Below are positions 1-8,883 of a stretch of 64,000 nucleotides of DNA, one piece after another (within the stretch, counting starts at the first letter, position 1; the number at the start of each line of letters is the position of its first letter). The notes under the pieces were generated by a model, which saw nothing but the letters and a program-made list of their open reading frames with translations, was not told the DNA's origin and searched no databases. The translations under genes and the position numbers were made by a program. The DNA comes from an uncultured Ruminococcus sp. (lineage in GTDB: Bacteria; Bacillota; Clostridia; Oscillospirales; Ruminococcaceae): assembly GCF_947301925.1 (NCBI RefSeq), contig NZ_CAMYUE010000003.1, positions 1 through 64,000 on the forward strand, in the 5' to 3' direction.

Positions 1-320
1 CGGATTACCGTTTTCCTTGTTGCGAATTGATGTTTTCCTAAACGTGAAATAATCACTATCTGAGCCTTGTCAAGCTTTCGAGCTTTGTCATAAGCGATAT
101 CCTCTACGCATGCGCCTGTATCTGCAAAATTAGCTTTTTTGATAAGCCTTGTGAGATGGTTGTTTTTACGGGTTGCCCATTCTTTATCCACAAGAAGTCC
201 GAACCTGTCTTCAAACGATAGTTCTGATATATTTGGATCTGAAAGTTGTTCTCTGAATGCGTTCGCCATGGTGCTCAGGCGCATTTCCTGAAGCTTGGTG
301 ATAGTGTTCTCTGTCAGCAT
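1..320 (-). CDS. istB: IS21-family helper ATPase IstB, N-terminal part (runs off window edge)
   Basis: Minus-strand translation MLTENTITKLQEMRLSTMANAFREQLSDPNISELSFEDRFGLLVDKEWATRKNNHLTRLIKKANFADTGACVEDIAYDKARKLDKAQI is IstB-like; start overlaps the istA stop (TAATG). Absent from ORF track because it is truncated. Confidence 0.9.
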   Translation of the reverse strand, partial: MLTENTITKLQEMRLSTMANAFREQLSDPNISELSFEDRFGLLVDKEWATRKNNHLTRLIKKANFADTGACVEDIAYDKARKLDKAQIVIISRLGKHQFATRKTVI

Positions 321-1873
321 TACTTTACACCTCCATAGTAGGAACCGCCTCTTGTGAAGCCGTACTGCTCTGTATTTTCAGTCTTCTCTGCAACGATTTC
401 TTCCTGCCTGTCCTGATCTGAAGAGAGTATCACCTGAATATTCTTGTATGAAGGCCGTGGTGTAAAGCTGAGAGCTTTTTTGCAGGCGTTTTCAAGCCTG
501 TCCGGAGAATACTTGTCAGTAAGCTTTAATAGTCCCATACAAGCTTTGTAGCCTTGCTGTTCGACCTTGTATCCTGTAAGTATTGCTGACACAACAGTTT
601 TGGTATTGATTCCTATCTTTGAAGCCCATTTGATAAAGCGGTCGCCGTTCCATTGAATGTACTTCTGATGATCAGCTGGCATATGCTCTTCATTTGTGCT
701 GTACTGATTGGCTCTTCCGTACAGTCTGCGGTGTGAGCATATACGATTTCCGTCATAGAAGACTTCAACTGTCATTTTTGTAAGACGGACATCAACTTTC
801 TTTTTGATATATTCATAAGGAACGGAATAGTTCATCTTATCAATAGAAATATGATAATTCGGAGCAACAGTAGCTATCTTCCACACCGCAAGCTCATATG
901 GCCTTGACGGCAGCGGCATAAGAAAAGCTCGTTCTTCTTCAAATGCTATTGCACGGCTGCCTTCACGCTTTTGAAAAGGCTTATGATTGAATTCATAAAG
1001 TTTTTCGGATATGGCTTTATTCACCTCCGCAAGCGAAAGAAATCGTCTGTTTCGCAGTGCTGCAAGAATAAATGTAGATATGACGCCTACAGTGCCTTCT
1101 ACCATTGCTTTATCCTTTGGAGAGCGTACCCTGCACGGAAGTAGCGCTGTGTTGTAACGCTCAGCAAGTTCACTGTATGCACGGTTGAGTTTTACTTCGT
1201 TTCTGCTGTGTTTATCCACGCCTGTTTTCAGATTATCGTACTGAATTATCTTGGCAGCTCCGCCGAAATATTTTAAAGCATTTACATGAGCAGTCATCCA
1301 GCATTCCTGATCCATAGATAAGAATCCTTCAACGTAGGAATATCCGCTGTAAGGAAGAGTTGCAACAAATACATATACCGGAATAGGTTCGCCTGTATCT
1401 GTATCGATAATGTGTGCTGTATCTCCTGCCCAGTCTACCTGCATTATCTCTCCCGGCTTATGCTCAAGGTGCATTGTTGCACTGTTTTTTTCAGTGTAGT
1501 CACGATAATACTTTTTGAACTGAGTAAGCTGATACGGCAGTTCTCCATTATTGCGGCACTGCTCACAGTATTCAAGCCAGAGAAGATTAAGCGTAACTCC
1601 GCTTTTCTGCATTTCATGTGCCACATACTCATAGTCGGGCATCTTGTACTCCGGTTTTGCTGCATTTGCAGGAAAGAGGGTATCAGCAAGCTGCTTGTCT
1701 GACATTCCATCAGGCAGAGGATAGCTCAATCCTTGTGCAGCAGCAATGTTCAGAACCTTAATTACTGTAGTTCTTGAACATCCGCAGGCACCTGCGATCT
1801 GTGCTTTGTTAAGTCCGAGACAGCTGAGCCTCAGAATTTCACGATAATTGGTCATTTCTATGACCTCCTTCAA
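320..1873 (-). CDS. istA: IS21-family transposase IstA
   Basis: 517 aa, N-terminal HTH (GLNKAQIAGACGCSRTTVIKVLN), integrase core (QVDWAGDT...), IstB directly downstream. Confidence 0.93.
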   Translation of the reverse strand: MKEVIEMTNYREILRLSCLGLNKAQIAGACGCSRTTVIKVLNIAAAQGLSYPLPDGMSDKQLADTLFPANAAKPEYKMPDYEYVAHEMQKSGVTLNLLWLEYCEQCRNNGELPYQLTQFKKYYRDYTEKNSATMHLEHKPGEIMQVDWAGDTAHIIDTDTGEPIPVYVFVATLPYSGYSYVEGFLSMDQECWMTAHVNALKYFGGAAKIIQYDNLKTGVDKHSRNEVKLNRAYSELAERYNTALLPCRVRSPKDKAMVEGTVGVISTFILAALRNRRFLSLAEVNKAISEKLYEFNHKPFQKREGSRAIAFEEERAFLMPLPSRPYELAVWKIATVAPNYHISIDKMNYSVPYEYIKKKVDVRLTKMTVEVFYDGNRICSHRRLYGRANQYSTNEEHMPADHQKYIQWNGDRFIKWASKIGINTKTVVSAILTGYKVEQQGYKACMGLLKLTDKYSPDRLENACKKALSFTPRPSYKNIQVILSSDQDRQEEIVAEKTENTEQYGFTRGGSYYGGVK

Positions 1874-2030
1874 TAGTATTCACGCTTTTGCGTGTAACAC
1901 TATTCTATCGTGAAATTGATGATTTTCGCAATCATTTTGAGTTGCTGTTCACTTCACGCGACGAAAGTGTTCATTCTTGCCGACGACACTGTTCAACCTG
2001 CGCGGCCGAAGTGTTCATTTTGGAGCGACA

Positions 2031-2784
2031 TATTCAGCAGAGACCGCTCGAAAGCGTATATGCAGTTGTTTTTCTTGATGCTATCCATTATCATGTTCGC
2101 AGCGAGGGGCAGATCATCAAGAAGGCTGTATACGTAGCGATAGGCGTTAATATGGACGGCAGGAAGGATGTTCTCGGTATGTGGGTAGGCGAAAATGAAA
2201 GTGCTAAGTTCTGGGCAGGCGTGCTTAATAGTCTGCGTAACAGAGGCGTTGAGGATATTCTTATCGCCTGCACAGATAATCTGACAGGCTTTTCTCAGGC
2301 GATAGAGGCTGTGTTTCCGAAAACTGATATACAGAACTGCATAATTCATCAGCTCAGAAACTCGAGCAAATATGTCTCTTACAAAGACATCAAGGCTCTT
2401 ATGGCTGATTTGAAAAAGGTCTATACTGCCGCTACCGAGGAAGCTGCTCTGGACGCTCTTGACTCCTTTACAGCAGCCTGGGACAGCAAATATCCCAAGA
2501 TATCAAAGTCATGGTACGAAAACTGGCCTAATCTCAGCACCTACTTCAAGTTCCCACAGGAGCTCAGAAAGCTGATATATACGACCAATACCATAGAAGG
2601 CTTCAACCGTCAGCTGAAGAAAGTGACTAAGGCGAAGTCCGTATTCCCGACCGATGACAGCCTTTTCAAAATGCTGTATTTGGCCATGAAGGACATCACG
2701 AAAAAATGGACCGGTCGCCGACAGGACTGGAGCCGTATCTATGCTCAGCTTGTGATCTACTATGGTGACAGGATATCCGAATAA
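2031..2784 (+). pseudogene. IS256-family transposase, 5'-truncated by the IS21 insertion
   Basis: Reading frame from 2031: IQQRPLESVYAVVFLDAIHYHVR...GVNMDGRKDVLGMWVGENESAKFW...YTTNTIEGFNRQLKKVTK, typical IS256/MULE DDE transposase. The ORF's first ~48 codons (1888-2030) lie in IS21 DNA. Confidence 0.85.
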
Positions 2785-2917
2785 CATTTTCATCTTGACA
2801 ATCAAATAATCATGTGCTAATATGCAGATAAGACCGACTGCTTTCACAATCGGTCTCATCATATACTCTTTTATTGCACTATTTTTCGTTTACACAGAAT
2901 TTGGGATTGACTCAGTA

Positions 2918-2941
2918 ATCCCCGAGCCGCAGCTCGGGGAT
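2918..2941. repeat. 10-bp perfect inverted repeat (ATCCCCGAGC-CGCA-GCTCGGGGAT)
   Basis: Direct reading of the sequence; possible terminator or repeat-element hairpin. Confidence 0.5.
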
Positions 2942-2978
2942 CTTTCATTTAAAGGTGGTATTATTGGGCGGTTACCTT

Positions 2979-4493
2979 TTAACTTGTGTGTTTCAGATTC
3001 ATTTCTGGTTTCTTTCCATAATATCCGTGATCATAACTGTTTTCGTAACCTTTTTTGTAATAATATTTACTTCCATACCTATACCTAGAATAATAGCTGT
3101 TATTCTTTTGTGGTTTGATACCATTCAAAATAAAGCCAAGCATGTTCATCTGGGCTAACTCAATCCTCTTACTAGCGGTTTTTAAATCTTCATCTGTTGT
3201 AAAACCATATCGTACAACCATAACGATACCGGAAACATTCTTTGCAAGTTCCATTGCATCGGTGACGATATTGACAGGCGGAGTGTCAATGATAATTACA
3301 CTATACTGGATGCTCAGTTCATCTAAAATGCTGGCCATCTGCTCAGACGCAAGCAGTTCAGAAGGGTTTGGAGGAATGGGACCGGCCGTCATAACATCCA
3401 GGTTTGCCATCACGTTTTTCTGAATACACTTATGAAGTGGATCCATTTTACTTATCGCAGTGGACAAACCTTTTTTATTCTTCAGGTTGAATATTTTATG
3501 CTGATTCGTTTTTCGCATATCTGCATCTATCAGAAGTACCTTGCTGCCACTCTGTGCCATAGCTATGGCAATATTGGCAGAGGTAATGGATTTTCCGTCG
3601 CCAAGTTTTGATGAAGATACAGCAAAAATTTTATTCTCATTTGTAGATAATGCAAATGACAAATTAGTTCTGATAGACTTGTAGTTTTCTACTATACAGA
3701 ATGGAACGTTCTTATCCGTCAACTTGAAGTATTCACTTTCCTCAGAATGTTTCCTCTTTTTTGTTCCATTTTCATCTAGTTGCTGAATTTCACCAATAAT
3801 AGCCTTCTTATATTTTTCCTTCAAAGTGTCCGGATCCTTGATTGTATTGTCAAAGAAGTCAATTATGAAAATAATGGAAACAATTAGCATAAATCCAACT
3901 GCTCCGCCGGCCATAGTGTTTTTTGATTTATTAGGTGAAACAGGACCATAATTAGTTTTTGCGGTACCGATCGTATTTATAGAACCGACCCCGACTGCCT
4001 CTTCCATATACTGCGGTGCAACCTTGGTAAGTGCATTGCAGATATAAGAGGCTACCTCTGCATTTTTTGCAGTTGCTGTTACATTAATAGCAGACGTATC
4101 TGATACAGAAGTAATTGTCAGACAACTTCTGATTGAGGCGGGTGAGATACGCCCCTCAGGATTTATGCTGAAATTCTCTGCAATGGTATTTATATCGAAC
4201 TGATCGAGAAGCTGATTGCTGACTGCCTCCATGACAGCTTCGTCCTTTAACACTTCGATATAGGTATTTACAAGTTGCTTGGAGTTGCTGATATTATTGA
4301 TATTATCTGTATTTTCTGAAATACTGGTATAGCTCTGCACATACATGGTGATATGAGAAGAATATTTCAGCGGAATAGCATACTTTGATATGCAGTATCC
4401 AGCTATCGCACCGAGAATAGAGAAAAAAACAATTAGCCTGATATGATTCAGCAGAAGTTTAATAATATCTTTAATTGAATAAGTATTATTCAT
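2979..4493 (-). CDS. Wzz-type chain-length domain fused to a bacterial tyrosine kinase (capsular/exopolysaccharide BY-kinase)
   Basis: N-terminal Wzz-like TM region, Walker A SSSKLGDGKSITSANIA, Walker A' VLLIDADMRK, Walker B VIIIDTPPV, C-terminal Tyr cluster NNSYYSRYRYGSKYYYKKGYENSYDHGYYGKK. Confidence 0.9.
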   Translation of the reverse strand: MNNTYSIKDIIKLLLNHIRLIVFFSILGAIAGYCISKYAIPLKYSSHITMYVQSYTSISENTDNINNISNSKQLVNTYIEVLKDEAVMEAVSNQLLDQFDINTIAENFSINPEGRISPASIRSCLTITSVSDTSAINVTATAKNAEVASYICNALTKVAPQYMEEAVGVGSINTIGTAKTNYGPVSPNKSKNTMAGGAVGFMLIVSIIFIIDFFDNTIKDPDTLKEKYKKAIIGEIQQLDENGTKKRKHSEESEYFKLTDKNVPFCIVENYKSIRTNLSFALSTNENKIFAVSSSKLGDGKSITSANIAIAMAQSGSKVLLIDADMRKTNQHKIFNLKNKKGLSTAISKMDPLHKCIQKNVMANLDVMTAGPIPPNPSELLASEQMASILDELSIQYSVIIIDTPPVNIVTDAMELAKNVSGIVMVVRYGFTTDEDLKTASKRIELAQMNMLGFILNGIKPQKNNSYYSRYRYGSKYYYKKGYENSYDHGYYGKKPEMNLKHTS

Positions 4494-4942
4494 CTTAGTA
4501 CGAATCCTTTCATATTTTCAATCTCAGCTGTCGTAAAATCTGGTAATCACAACACACTAAACTTCTGAGTGTTCTTTTTCGATGAAACGACAGAGCAATC
4601 AATAAAAACCATCATTTATAAATATTCATTTTTAAATTATATCATATCCGATTACCGCGGTCAAGTAGCCGCAACATATTTCATCCAATTAACTATAAAC
4701 TACGTTTATTTTACGTATTTTCAATAAAAAATCACTCTTTGTACAGATCATATCAAAAGAGGGGCACATATATTCTAAAGAGAAATAATTAAAGCGTCGC
4801 AGATACGTAGTGCATATATCATCGATATAACCGCTTATATTTCACCACAGGTATATATAATTATTATTTCCGTAATATTGCAAAAAAAAGAATTAGATTT
4901 TGCGGTGTTTTTACGTTTTTTCATAAAGTGATAAAAAAGCAC

Positions 4943-4971
4943 TTGACTTATTATAATTAATATGATAAAAT
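4943..4971 (+). promoter_or_regulatory. Sigma-A-type promoter for the RiPP-like cassette
   Basis: TTGACT (4943-4948), 17-nt spacer, TAAAAT (4966-4971), about 75 nt before the 5048 ORF; RBS GGAAGGAG just before the ATG. Confidence 0.6.
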
Positions 4972-5047
4972 GGTAGAGTAATTAATATTATTAGTTATAC
5001 TACATGTATTATTACAAATTATTTAGAGATTTGGAAGGAGTTTTTTT

Positions 5048-5395
5048 ATGGGTAGGATGGCAATACCTAGAATGGACGTAGTACGTTTCAAGGAAGACGA
5101 CATAATTGTTGCAAGCAGTCATAGAATTTGTACTTGGAGTGGTTTGGGTACAGGAACTGTAGGTGACGCACACCTTCATCTTAAGAATGGAGTACCTGTG
5201 GATGCTACAATTGATCAGCTTAAAGGAGAATTGACAAACGACAACACAAGTTTCTTCTATCCGGAAATGACTTTCACTGATGGAACTAACAATATTACCT
5301 TAAAGACAATTGTAGATGGTAATGATGCTGATGGTTTATACACTGAGTGGAATGGTAATTATACAGCTCAGAACGGTGCTTGGCATAAGCAGTAA
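5048..5395 (+). CDS. Small protein, candidate RiPP-like precursor (leader MAIPRMDVVRFKEDDIIVAS)
   Basis: 115 aa, first gene of a co-directional cassette with a PqqD-like gene; own promoter and strong hairpin after it. Confidence 0.5.
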   Translation: MGRMAIPRMDVVRFKEDDIIVASSHRICTWSGLGTGTVGDAHLHLKNGVPVDATIDQLKGELTNDNTSFFYPEMTFTDGTNNITLKTIVDGNDADGLYTEWNGNYTAQNGAWHKQ

Positions 5396-5433
5396 AAGTA
5401 CAGAAAGTACATCAAATTTTTTTAATCATGCTG

Positions 5434-5473
5434 CTTGCAGCTGTGGGCGCGGCTCACAGCTGCAAGTTTTTTT
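5434..5473 (+). terminator. Intrinsic terminator/attenuator between candidate precursor and PqqD gene
   Basis: Perfect 12-bp stem CTTGCAGCTGTG/CACAGCTGCAAG, 9-nt loop, followed by T7. Confidence 0.85.
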
Positions 5474-5484
5474 GAGGTGAAAAA

Positions 5485-5754
5485 ATGAAACTTGCGGTTG
5501 AAATGGCAGTAATGGAACTTGATGATGAGATAAGCGCTGTAGCTGTCGGTGAGGACAGCGCGAAATTCCATGGTATGCTTCGTCTGAATGAAACGGCGGC
5601 TGAAATAATAAAAATGCTGGCGGAGGACACAACTCCTGAAAAAATTCATAAGGCACTCTGTGAAAAATATAACGATTCCACACCTGATGAGATTGGAAAG
5701 CTTCTTGCGGATTTCCTCAATCAGCTTAATGCGGAAGGGCTGCTGAAAATATGA
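5485..5754 (+). CDS. PqqD-like protein (RiPP recognition element fold)
   Basis: 89 aa: FHGMLRLNETAAEIIKMLAEDTTPEKIHKALCEKYNDSTPDEIGKLLADFLNQLNAEGLLKI, PqqD family pattern. Confidence 0.75.
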   Translation: MKLAVEMAVMELDDEISAVAVGEDSAKFHGMLRLNETAAEIIKMLAEDTTPEKIHKALCEKYNDSTPDEIGKLLADFLNQLNAEGLLKI

Positions 5755-6215
5755 TGGCAACCTCTTACGAAAGTGAGCTTGAACGCGCCGGCAGGATAAC
5801 GATAACAATAAAGGGCGTGAGTATGCGCCCTCTTTTTCACGCTGACAGCGACGCTATTATCATAAAAAAATGTGCTGCTGAAGCGCTTAAGAATCTTGAT
5901 ATCGTTCTTTTCAAGAGACCTGGCCCGAATGGTATGCAATATGTTCTTCACCGTATCGTCGGCAGACGTGAGGACGGCAATTATATCATTGCGGGAGACA
6001 ATTGTACAAGCGCCGATATTGTTCCGCTGGCTGATATTCTCGGAATCGTTGTTTCCGCACAGCGCGGCAGCAAGCCGATACCTTTGCAGGGGATAAAGTA
6101 CGGCGTATATGAAAAATTCTGGTGCGCTCCGTATAAGATGCGTTTCAAGGTGCTGCGTGTAAAGAACAAGGCTCGTTCAGCTGCTAAAAAAATTATTTCA
6201 CTCGGGAGAAAGTAG
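5751..6215 (+). CDS. S26/S24-like signal peptidase family protein
   Basis: GVSMRPLFHADSDAIIIKK...NLDIVLFKRPGPNGMQYVLHRIVGRREDGNYIIAGDN; 4-nt ATGA overlap with upstream gene. Confidence 0.7.
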   Translation: MMATSYESELERAGRITITIKGVSMRPLFHADSDAIIIKKCAAEALKNLDIVLFKRPGPNGMQYVLHRIVGRREDGNYIIAGDNCTSADIVPLADILGIVVSAQRGSKPIPLQGIKYGVYEKFWCAPYKMRFKVLRVKNKARSAAKKIISLGRK

Positions 6216-6216
6216 T

Positions 6217-6951
6217 ATGGAATTTAAGATACGTCTTGCTGACGTCAATATAGCTATAAACAGCATCTATGATGAGGTATTCAGGCTTTGCCGGGATTAT
6301 CTCACAGACGGTGCGCCCGAATTGTGTATTTCACCCGCTCCTGCCGATATTGAGCTTGAGCGGGTTAAAAGTATTCGAGAGGCCGAAACGGAGGGCATTA
6401 TTCCAGTTGATTATCCCGATTCATACCTCGAAACCCTTGCTGTATACCGCCAGATAGCCACTCAGATGCTTGAGCGCGATACCTTTTTACTGCATGGTGC
6501 TGTCGTAGCAGTAAAGGATAAAGCCTGGCTCTTCACTGCGCCTTCAGGTACGGGCAAGACTACTCATATCAAGCTTTGGCTCGACAATATCGAGGGCAGC
6601 TATGTGGTTAACGGTGACAAGCCGCTTATACATATCGGAGAAGATGTAACCGTTTACGGTACACCCTGGGCAGGCAAAGAGGGATGGCAAAAGAATGTGG
6701 GTGTGAAGCTCTGCGGCATAGTTTTTCTTGAAAGAGGCGCAGAGAACAGCATAAAGCATACAACACTATCGCAAGTGCTCCCGACGCTCATACAGCAGAG
6801 CTACCGTCCGAACGACAAAAGCGGAGTGGAAAAGACGCTTGCACTGATAGTAAAACTCGGCAGCCGTATACCTTTATACCGTCTGCAATGCAATATGCTT
6901 CCCGAAGCGGCATTGACAGCGTATAATACGCTCAATACAGATACGGAATAA
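6217..6951 (+). CDS. HPr kinase-like (HprK-related) protein
   Basis: Walker A FTAPSGTGKTTHIKLW, GSYVVNGDKPLIH, GTPWAGKEGWQKNVGVKLCGIVFLERG: the HprK-like kinase family found near RiPP genes. Confidence 0.7.
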   Translation: MEFKIRLADVNIAINSIYDEVFRLCRDYLTDGAPELCISPAPADIELERVKSIREAETEGIIPVDYPDSYLETLAVYRQIATQMLERDTFLLHGAVVAVKDKAWLFTAPSGTGKTTHIKLWLDNIEGSYVVNGDKPLIHIGEDVTVYGTPWAGKEGWQKNVGVKLCGIVFLERGAENSIKHTTLSQVLPTLIQQSYRPNDKSGVEKTLALIVKLGSRIPLYRLQCNMLPEAALTAYNTLNTDTE

Positions 6952-6954
6952 TAT

Positions 6955-8883
6955 ATGAATGAGAAAAAAGAAAAAGAAATAGTTTATACGGGAATCAATA
7001 AGCTGTTCCGAAATGACAATGTGCAGACTTTATGGGACGGTCTGCACGATGGAACGATAAGGGAATTCCTGGATGACTGGAAATGGATATTCAGCTATTC
7101 AAAGAAATATCGATGGATAGTTATATTTTACACGTTTATCGGTATAGTTGGTTCGACCATGTCGTTAGGTACGGCATATGTCAGCCGTATCCTTATAAAC
7201 ATTATCGTCGGCCAGCAGCAGCAAAAACTATGGCTGCTGGTGTTAATTATGGTAGGAATGCTGCTGCTTTCTCTGGCACTGTCCAGCATCAATAGCTATA
7301 TAAACGCCCGTATATCCATTTATGTCAACAACGATATCCAGGCAGGCATATTCGACCGCATCATGGACGCGCGTTGGAAGGAACTCAGCAGCTATCCGAG
7401 CGGAGATCTTCTAAACCGTTTTAACGGTGATGTCGGTACCATATCTGCAAACGCCATAAACTGGATACCTAATCTGATCATTAACATATACACGTTTATT
7501 GCTACATTTATTGTGCTTTGGAGAATGGACTTTGTCATGGCACTGATAGCCTTTCTATCAGCACCGGTATTACTGGGACTCAGTCGTTTCATCATGAGAC
7601 GTATGAAGGAATATCGCAAGCGTGTTCTTGAGCTCAACTCAAAGATGATGGGATTCGAGGTTGAGACATTTTTCAACTTCGACATGATAAAGTCATTCGG
7701 TATTTTTGGATATTATTCAAAAAAGCTCCGTGAATGGCAACAGAGATACAAGGAGTACAACCTTGACTACAACCGATTTGAGATAAAGTCCAATATCCTG
7801 CTGACACTTTTGTCCAGTGTTGTATCAATGTCTGCGTTTGCGTATTGTCTGTACAGACTGTGGACAGGACAGATAATGTATGGTGATATGACCTTCTTCT
7901 TACAGCAGAGGTCGGAGCTTTCGGGCCGTTTCAATAAGCTTGTGGCAACGATACCCGGGATGCTGAATTCATCGGTATCTGCTCACAGAATTAGAGAGCT
8001 TATGGATATTCCCCGTGAGGAGCATGATACGGAGAAAGCTGATCTGCTTGAAAAACAGGTCGGCAATGGCATAACGGTAAACATGAGCAATGTTACTTTC
8101 GGTTATGATGATAGAAAAAATGTGTATGACGGATCTTATTTCCATGCAAGCTCCGGAGAGATCATAGCTGTAATGGCGGAATCCGGCGGAGGCAAGACCA
8201 CGCTGATACGCCTGCTGCTCGGAATGCTCGATCCTCAGGAGGGAAATGTTACTCTAAAAAGCGGTACGGGAGACGAATTTCCTATGAATTCCGATCTGAG
8301 ACGTTTCTTTGCATATGTTCCGCAAGGAAACACACTGGTTTCAGGAACTATCGCAGAAAATATGCGCATGGTCAATGAAAATGCTTCTGATGAAGAGGTC
8401 ACTAATGCGCTGAGGCTTGCATGCGCCTGGGAATTCGTTGAGCAGATGCCTGAAGGTATCAACAGTGTTCTGGGTGAACGAGGAAGAGGTCTGTCGGAGG
8501 GACAGGCACAACGTATCTCCATAGCGAGAGCTTTGCTTCGCAATTCTCCCATACTTCTGCTTGACGAAGCTACAAGTGCCCTTGATCGCGATACCGAAGA
8601 AAGAGTGTTGAATAATATAATGGATAGTCACCCTGACAGACTTATAATACTCTCCACTCATCGGCCGGCTGCGCTGAGGCTCTGTGACCGCATATACCGT
8701 ATCAGTGACGGAAATATTAGTGAGACTACACTGGAAGAAGCACAGGCTATCAACGAGCGAATATCTGAGGAACAAACGAGAACAAAACGTGATTCGTCAT
8801 TGGCTCGGTTAAGTATGCCTATGGCACCTCCCGAAAAATACACAGTAAAGAAAAATACCGATGAAGGTTGGTGGAATACTTGA
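6955..8883 (+). CDS. ABC transporter, fused permease/ATPase
   Basis: 642 aa; TM domain, Walker A AESGGGKTTLIR, signature LSEGQAQRISIARALL, Walker B ILLLDEATSALD. Confidence 0.93.
   Translation: MNEKKEKEIVYTGINKLFRNDNVQTLWDGLHDGTIREFLDDWKWIFSYSKKYRWIVIFYTFIGIVGSTMSLGTAYVSRILINIIVGQQQQKLWLLVLIMVGMLLLSLALSSINSYINARISIYVNNDIQAGIFDRIMDARWKELSSYPSGDLLNRFNGDVGTISANAINWIPNLIINIYTFIATFIVLWRMDFVMALIAFLSAPVLLGLSRFIMRRMKEYRKRVLELNSKMMGFEVETFFNFDMIKSFGIFGYYSKKLREWQQRYKEYNLDYNRFEIKSNILLTLLSSVVSMSAFAYCLYRLWTGQIMYGDMTFFLQQRSELSGRFNKLVATIPGMLNSSVSAHRIRELMDIPREEHDTEKADLLEKQVGNGITVNMSNVTFGYDDRKNVYDGSYFHASSGEIIAVMAESGGGKTTLIRLLLGMLDPQEGNVTLKSGTGDEFPMNSDLRRFFAYVPQGNTLVSGTIAENMRMVNENASDEEVTNALRLACAWEFVEQMPEGINSVLGERGRGLSEGQAQRISIARALLRNSPILLLDEATSALDRDTEERVLNNIMDSHPDRLIILSTHRPAALRLCDRIYRISDGNISETTLEEAQAINERISEEQTRTKRDSSLARLSMPMAPPEKYTVKKNTDEGWWNT

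Larger units (their letters stand above)
1..2030 (-). mobile_element. IS21-family insertion sequence (left end outside window); right end at about 2030
   Basis: istA/istB pair; repeated GTGTTCATT/TGTTCA motifs at about 1930-2030 ending ...GTGTTCATTTTGGAGCGACA (inverted: TGTCGCTCCAAAATGAACAC, a TG...CA-type IS21 end). Confidence 0.75.

Noticed and set aside
1888-2030. N-terminus of the 298-aa IS256 ORF as native sequence
   Set aside because: These codons lie in IS21 terminal DNA; the ORF start is a product of the insertion.
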